Shown here in pieces: positions 57,425-64,000 of a stretch of DNA of 64,000 nucleotides (positions are counted from its first letter, which is position 1; the number at the start of each line of letters is the position of its first letter). A program made the position numbers and the translations under genes. Below the pieces are notes generated by a model. It did no database searches, was not told the origin of the DNA, and was given only the letters and a program-made list of their open reading frames with translations. Source of the DNA: Otatea glauca (Eukaryota; Streptophyta; Magnoliopsida; Poales; Poaceae); the NCBI GenBank assembly GCA_036346275.1, contig CM070730.1:47166918-47230917 (forward strand), read 5' to 3'.

Positions 57425-60167
57425 AACCTCCCCCTTAATGTAATCTCGTCCCCGAGATTGGTATCTACGTAAATAGGTTAGGAAACTCCTTCTTGAGTCT
57501 TCTTGGCTCCCACGTGGCTTCACTTTCCGAATGGTTACTCCATTGAATTTCGCGTAAACGTGTTGACTTGTTCCTTGTCTCTCCGCCCATTACGCCCGTA
57601 ATCTTCATCGGATGTTCTTTGTAAGTCGATCTTCCCGCAGATCAATTGCCTCCAAAGGTGTTTGCTCCTCCCGCATCAAGACACTTCTTGATTGTGATAC
57701 ATGAAATACATCATGCACTCTCGCCAAAGACGTGGTAACCCAATCGATAAGCAACTTCACCTCTGCGGCTCAAGATCTTGAATGGTCCGACGATCTGGTG
57801 CGAAGTTTCCCTTTGCATGGAACCTCCCGACTCCTTTGAGAGGTGTGACTCTAAGATACACAAAATCTTGGGTTCAAAGCTCGGTTCCTCACGACGGTTG
57901 TCAAGATAACTCTTCCGCTTTGATTGTGCAATCTTCAATCTTTCCCCGATCGAGCGACCGTTCTTCCGCTTCAAGAATGTCCGTCCAAAGACGTGTCGTC
58001 GCTCTGTCTCATTCCAATTCAATGGTGTTCGACAGACCGACCATACAAAGCTTCAAATGGAGACATCCGTAAACTTGCTTGATAATCGTTGTTGTAACTA
58101 AACTCAAGATAAGGCAAACACTTGTCCCATGAGGTTGAATATGCTAAAGCGCATGCTCTCAACATATCTTCCAATATCTGGTTAACCCTCTCGCTTGACC
58201 ATCCGTCATGCGGATGGTAGGTCAGATCAAGTTCAAACGAGTCCCCATTGCCTCATGTAGCTTACCCCAAAATCTGGAGGTAAATTGGGTACCTCTGTCC
58301 GATACTATCTTCTTCTGCATCGTGCAAGCGCACGATCCGTGCCATATAAAGTTACGCTAGCGGTCTCCTAATAAGTGGTCTTCACGGTATGAAATGTGCC
58401 ACTTTGGTTAGGTGATCCACTATGACCCATATGGAATCATATCCACTTTATGCTTACAGGTAATCCGTTATGAAATCCATACCAATTTCTTCCCATTTCC
58501 ATTCGTATCTTTAAGGGTTGTAATAGCCTCACTGGTCTTTGGTGCATAGCTTTGACTCTTTGGCATATGTCACATAATGCAACATATTCGCGACTTCTCG
58601 TTTCATGCTTGGCCACCAAAATCTTTCCTTTAAATCTTGATACATTTTCGCACTTCCTGGATGAATTGAGTATCTCGAGTCATGAGCCTCCTCTAGAATT
58701 AACTGCTTCAACTCCTTTTTGTTCGGTACACAAATGCGCCCTTTAAACCACATAGTACCTTGTTCATCTAGTTTGAAATCTTTTGCTTTGCCTTCATCCA
58801 TTTTGCCCTTAATCCTTTTGATCTTATCATCATCTTTCTGCCCTTCCTTGATCTGATCTTCCAGGGTAGGCCTTACTTCCAAAGTTGCTAGGAATCCTTC
58901 CGTACCATTTCAGTTCTAATTTCGAAATCCTTACACAATTCCTACCGACTTGTTTCCATCAGCATATTAACACTGTGGTTCTTTCTGCTCAAGGCGTCTG
59001 CCACTACGTTGGCTTTACTAGGATGGTAGTGAATTCCTATATTATAATCCTTGATTAACTCTAACCATCTTCTTTGCCTCATATTTAGGTCAGCTTGCGT
59101 GAAGATATACTTAAGACTTTTATGATCTCAGATACACTTCACATCTATTTCCGATGAGATGATGACGCCATATCTTTAGTGCATGCACTACGGCACTAAT
59201 TCCAAATCATGAGTCTGATAGTTCTCCTCATGTGGTCTCAATTGCCTCGATGCATAGGCAATTACCTTCCTATTTTGCATCAACACGCATCCCAATCCTC
59301 GACGCGATGCATCACAAAAGATGTCAAAGTCTTGATGAACGCTGTAAAACTAGTACAGGTGCCGATGTTAATCTTTTCTTCAACTCCTGAAAACTCTTCC
59401 CACACTCAGGTGTCCATAGGAATTTCCTTTTTCAACAATTGCGTAAGAGGTCTCGCAATCGTAGAGAATCCTTCGATGAATCGACGGTAATACCCCGCCA
59501 TTCCAAGGAAACTACGAATTTGGGTTACCGACTTGGGTTGCTCCCAATGCGTAACTGCTCCACTTTCTTTGGATCTACCGCAACTCCTGCTGCAGTCATT
59601 ATGTGACCAAGAAATTCAACCTTATTCTTCCGTAAATCACATTTGCTAAATTTTGCAAACAATCGTTGTTCTCTCAACTTTTCAAGGACTAGCCTCAAAT
59701 GCTCGGCGTGCTCTTCTCTCGTCTTGGAATAGATAAGGATATCATCTATGAATACGACGATGAACTTGTCCAAGTATTCCATAAAACCTTATTCATTAAG
59801 TTCATAAAATATCTTTGGTGCATTTGTCAAACCAAAGGACATCATCAGTAAACTCAGAGTGTCCATATCTTGACGAAAATGCAGTTTTCGGAATATCCTC
59901 TGATCGGATCTTCAATTGATGGTATCCTGATCGGAGATCAATTTTGGAGAAGACTCCTGCTCCTCTTAACTGGTCAAACAAATCATCGATCCTGGGTAGC
60001 GGATACTTATTCTTTATCGTCACATCATTGAGTGCACGATAGTCTATACACATCCTAAAACTCCCGTCCTTCTTCTTGACGAATAGGACAGGTGCTCCCC
60101 ATGGCGATGAACTAGGTCTTATAAATCCTTTTTCCAGCAGTTCTTCAATTTGCTTCTTCATTTCCAC
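57425..60167 (-). pseudogene. Pol of Gypsy C (RT, RNase H, integrase, chromodomain)
   Basis: RT begins at 60167 with MKKQIEELLEKGF and holds FRMCIDYRALND and FIDD (about 59745). RNase H lies near 59340-58990 and integrase near 58900-57700 (FWWPSMKREVAN at about 58590, LNWNETE at 58018). The chromodomain region is at about 57600-57470. Numerous frame breaks occur. The protein would lack protease and the RT N terminus because of the deletion. Confidence 0.8.
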
Positions 60168-60180
60168 GTGTCCTCACCAT
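60159..60180 (-). other. Deletion junction joining gag start to RT in Gypsy C
   Basis: On the - strand the gag start ATGGTGAGGACACGTGG runs straight into GTGGAAATGAAGAAGC of RT. In Gypsy A, GTGGAAATG occurs both just after the gag ATG (about 38863) and in RT (about 40592), 1.73 kb apart. In C only one copy remains. The joined frame stops after 11 codons. Confidence 0.85.
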
Positions 60181-61404
60181 TTGTTGCAAGCTTCCAAGGT
60201 TAAGAAAAGAAGAAAGCATAGACGAGTAAAAGAACTTATGTGGGGAAACAGGTGTAACTTAAATTATTTAGCCACTTTATTGATATAATATAAAGCAGTA
60301 TGGTTGCTCACAAGTGCCTAAGGGCAATGCAACGCATACGAGACACTCACAACGAAAAACATGTAAGCAAACATAGGACTCTATGACGACTCACACCTAA
60401 TGGTGACTCTGAAGAAAAAGACGCGACTCAATTATTCGAGTCTCAACACTACCCTCGACTAGACTCAAACACTCATCGAGCCAACCCGACTGCGGCTCCC
60501 CCTGAGCATACACTGGTGGGTGCTCTGGCATCGGGGCGAACTGGTCCTGGTGACCTACTGCAGCTGGTGCAAAAGACCCCATCGACTTCGTTGGTCCTGT
60601 GGCTGCTCGCTCCCAGATTGGTGCCTCGCCTGCTCCTCCGGATCTGGATCGTGTAACTCCAGGACTGGCTCAGGCTCGGGTCCATACAAAGCCATCTCCA
60701 ACTCCTGGATCTTCTGCATGGAGTGAGCTAAGCCCTCCCGCAGCTGGATCCTTGCTCTCCGTGACCTCTGCGCGGGTCCTCTCGCAGCCTCCGGACTGTC
60801 TCGCCCAAGGCGTCCTCCGGGCGATAACATACCGCCGGTGGGTGATAGTGGCGTCCTCCTCCACGAGCTCCATCCTATCAAAACGATTGTCTCGACGCGG
60901 ATGGTGACGTAAAGACGGTGCCTCCAACTCTGCGGAGTAAGTCGCGGGCAATCGCCGATCGCTCGACGCGCCGACTCTCGGATTCCGGCCTCAAAAGAAG
61001 ACCTCTCGACCGTGACGTAGATAGGACGGCTCTCCTCGCCTTCTCCCGAGCATACACACACCGTGATCTTGACATCCCAGCGACGCCAAGTCCCGCCCGC
61101 ACTCACCAAGTCCTCGACATGTTGGTCTCATCAAAACCTCCGAGCAACTACATCATACGCCATAACTCCGCGGCGTATCCTCCGGTGCGCTCTCCATAGG
61201 TATGGATCATCCTCATCTGCCAAAACAAACCTTGTTTAAATTAAACAGAGAATAATAAAAAAAATTCAGCATTGGTATGAAACAAGAGAGAAGAGATAAG
61301 TCAAGATTTCATTGATATTCTTGCTCCAGTTGATTAGGTCTTTAGAAAATAGTTTTACCCTCCTAGGCACAACCAAACTAGGGTCAAGGCCTACAGTCAA
61401 CCTG
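60181..61404 (-). pseudogene. Leader and upstream ORF of Gypsy C
   Basis: On the - strand, 61109-60555 is open for 184 codons and contains MQKIQELEMALYGPEPEP and LELHDPDPEEQ, shared with the leader of A. It is better preserved than in A. This extra ORF lies between the primer-binding site and gag. No known domain was recognised; the C-terminal half is acidic and may be helical. Confidence 0.5.
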
Positions 61405-61416
61405 CTCTGATACCAC
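61405..61416 (-). promoter_or_regulatory. Primer-binding site of Gypsy C (tRNA-iMet)
   Basis: GCTCTGATACCA on + is the complement of TGGTATCAGAGC, 4 bases from the 5' LTR at 61421. Confidence 0.88.
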
Positions 61417-61420
61417 CTCT

Positions 61421-64000
61421 GTCGGGACCCGAACCCGCAAATCCGGACCCTCTGTGTATTCTGTGCGATACCCAGATTACGCTTAGCACACACAATCATA
61501 CAGGTTGCACATCACAGACATTCACGAAGATATAAGAATAAATAGTGCAAACATGTATATAAACCGAGTTGTACGACCTTATGGTCTCCTTACAGATAGG
61601 TCAGCCACACAGGGCTTACATTATTCAAAGTAAAGAAATAGCAATGAACATAAAAAAAGGTCGTGGAAGCCTTCATCTTGCCACAGCAACCGACGGGCTT
61701 GCCCCTAGTTCATCGTGTCCTCGATGTACTCCTCCTCCCAAACCGGTGTAGTCTCCTCCACCGATGTTGGGGTTGAAAGCAAGGTGGGGTGAGTACACAA
61801 GGCACTCAACAAGTAATGCATGAATGCAACACTATTACTATATGCGATCTTGTTCCAAAGGATTGGCTTAAATGGTTCTTTTGCATCAAGCAAAGATTTT
61901 TAACCAATATCTTAGTTAGATTAAAGCAAAGAGAACAGCTTATACGTAATAATAATTTCAAATGGTTTTTCCATGAGTTTTCCGACACACACCTTTAATA
62001 GTTCATTTTAACACTTGGCACACACCACCCCTTCCATGTTTTGTTTATGAAAATCTACCCTTGATCAGAATCCCGAGCAATGCTCAATTCCGTGAGCACG
62101 GCTATTCAATAGTTTTGACACTCTGCAGAGGTTGTACACTTTACCCACAAGATACACCGCCACCACACAGTGATTGTCCGCAACAAAGCTTTTCAGAACC
62201 TCTACCTTAACTAAAGAACCTCTCCCAGATTGCCTTCACTATCACTTCCTCACACAGAGCCAAGTATAGGACCGCCAATCACCGTTGGATGGGCACCAAG
62301 CCGTAGTACGCACGCCCCCATACAGATACACCCCCGTACCGTCACCCCGAGGTATCGAGGAAAGATATCGTAACCCTAGTCAACTAGGTCTGCCCCATAT
62401 CAGACATGTGGTTGTACGGGTGACTCGGATCAAAGGCTTGCAAGGTGAAGTCCTTAATCGACCAAGGCAAGGCTTCCAACACTCAACATGGCACACACCC
62501 AATGTGGCACACAGACTCACATCACTCATCAACCCATCGCCACACAGCTCACCAGCACTGACCTCTTGCCACTTGCCCCAGCCTAAAACATTTCCCACCC
62601 CATTGATTATTGTGCAACACATGCCAAGAATAACAACATCAATATGGAACCACACAGTCACCATACTTCCATATCATCATGTGGCATCATCACACCACTT
62701 TCAAAATACATTCAATATTCCATTAGTCAATTTTGTAGCATTTCTCCGAAAGATCATTCATGACTCATTGCAAGGCTAAGCATCTACTCACGGCCTAGCC
62801 TCCGTGTTGGCACAATATTAACATCCAACTAATATAATCAAACTTAGGGTGACAATGATTTAGGCATACAAGTAATAATTCAAGGTGGCATAACAAAATG
62901 GGTTGATTAACTACATTATCCCAAATTAATTTAAATTCATTTTAAATAATTAGCATGCATAGTTTCAAAGCATAAATTACATTTTAAAATCTGGGATCAA
63001 AATGATCAAAGCATCACTTGCCTTCAAAGAGTTGCTGGTCGTGTTCAAGCTTGGTCTTGAGCGACTAATTCTTCCTCGAAACTTTCCGACAAATTTGCGC
63101 TCACGCTGCATAAACAAAAAGATACAATAAATAGCTAATACAGAAGACTAGATGACCTCAAAAATTCAAATAAAATTCACCATTAAATAGCTCATAATTT
63201 TATGAATTTTTAGAAATTTGAATCACCCAAATCCGAGTTAAAATGCAAAAGTTATAGTCATTTGAAGTTTGAATAAAATCTAAAAATACAGAAATTAAGA
63301 AAATACGATTTTTCTGAATTATTTTTATACTGGAAATTCGCATAAATGACGTCAGCATCGCGTCATGATGACGTCAGCACAGAAATGAATTTCGGTCGAA
63401 ATATTTTTATATATAAAAATATTTATGACGTCATTGCTGACGTCAGCACGACACGTGGCAGCCTCTAGTGCCGCCACGTTGCTTCGTTTCATGGGCTGGG
63501 TCCACGGTTCGGCTCGTCCACCGTGGATCGGCAAGACTGCGTGCTCATGCACCGGTGACGCAAGCCGTGGCGTCGGCCGACGATCGCGCACCAATCCCGA
63601 CGCGACACGCGGCAAGATCCGCATCGCTCGCTCATCCAACGGCCGGATCTCACCCGCGGTTCGGCGACGCCGCACTCCACGCCCACGCTGTCTTACATCC
63701 AACGGCGGCCAGATCCAACGGCCAAGATCGCCGCCATCGCGACGTCTCGGTTCATGCGACGACACGCCGCGCAATCTCGACAGACGCGCCCGAAATCGAC
63801 GGTGGATCGGTCTCCGCCCGATCAAAATGCCCACGCCAACACGTGATTTGGCGAGGGTACGGTGCCATCTCCGCCGCGACGCTCAAATCTGAACGACGCG
63901 GATCCTTAGGGCAAAACCAGATCCTATCTCTACCGCTTAGATCTAATCTAACGACCTCACGGCACCGAGCGGTTTTCGCTCATGGCGCGACGTGGCTCAA
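61421..64000 (-). repeat. 5' LTR of Gypsy C, cut by the window end
   Basis: It starts TGTCGGGACCCG (read on +) and parallels 53843-56410 of the 3' LTR to the last base of the window. Confidence 0.85.

Larger units (their letters stand above)
53843..64000 (-). mobile_element. Ty3/Gypsy chromovirus C, nested in B, internally deleted
   Basis: The 3' LTR (53843-57424), pol (57425-60167), leader (60180-61404), primer-binding site (61405-61416) and 5' LTR (61421 to past the window end) are all on the - strand. It is inserted in the RT of B, with left flank AATAT (53838-53842). Gag and protease are missing, deleted between two GTGGAAATG copies. The two LTRs are closely alike, so insertion is relatively recent. 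Confidence 0.88.

Overview
The window is nuclear DNA of a flowering plant, almost certainly a grass (Poaceae). It has intron-bearing plant genes, CACTA, hAT, Helitron, LINE, Copia and Gypsy elements, and long-LTR chromoviruses like those common in grass genomes. I cannot fix the species. No bacterial features, CRISPR array or rRNA genes were seen.

Gene island, 1-10.5 kb. After about 2 kb of intergenic DNA and a non-autonomous hAT element (2097-3075) come two convergent host genes. On the + strand is a TED6/TED7-like membrane protein gene of secondary-wall formation (4031-4978). On the - strand is a complete 12-exon FAS2 gene, the p60/WD40 subunit of chromatin assembly factor 1 (10309 down to 6480 or 5717). 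All its splice sites and phases could be placed by reading, and they give a 449-residue protein. The DNA between the two genes is tandemly duplicated (5056-6061 and 6062-about 6830), so FAS2 has two open, splice-compatible last exons of identical length. An E2F site and a telo-box lie just upstream of FAS2. A truncated LINE sits in intron 3.

Accessory zone 1, 10.9-20.6 kb. A 4.7 kb Helitron candidate (10956-15659) carries a head-to-head palindrome of an RBP45/47 RNA-binding-protein gene fragment and about 3 kb that reads like grass mitochondrial spacer DNA. Next come a 1.5 kb element with 170-bp degenerate internal repeats, a Copia LTR remnant with a primer-binding site, a CACTA terminus, a near-perfect 835-bp hairpin, and a broken RABH1 (Rab6) gene fragment.

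Accessory zone 2, 20.6-34.4 kb. A 5'-truncated SIRE-like Copia element keeps an env-like open reading region and one LTR (24330-26125). It abuts the tail of a CACTA transposase. The rest of that CACTA runs to 33722 and holds hairpin subterminal repeats and a decayed second gene with Ptta/En-Spm, DUF8039-like and Ulp1-like protease parts. A small CACTA (33741-34426) with a tRNA-like core follows.

Gypsy zone, 36.4-64 kb. Remnants of an intron-bearing host gene (possibly DDT-domain/DDR4-like) are cut by a truncated LTR of chromovirus A (+ strand, 36748-46887). A gag remnant D follows, then chromovirus B (- strand). B is interrupted inside its reverse transcriptase by chromovirus C (- strand, 53843 to beyond the window). 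C has lost gag and protease by a deletion between two 9-bp GTGGAAATG repeats. All three chromoviruses encode integrase with a C-terminal chromodomain region but are broken by many small indels.

The two host genes are the only likely functional protein genes. The most interesting signals are the duplicated FAS2 last exon, the two long palindromes that could form double-stranded RNA, and the Helitron with organelle-like cargo. No wholly new system is proven.
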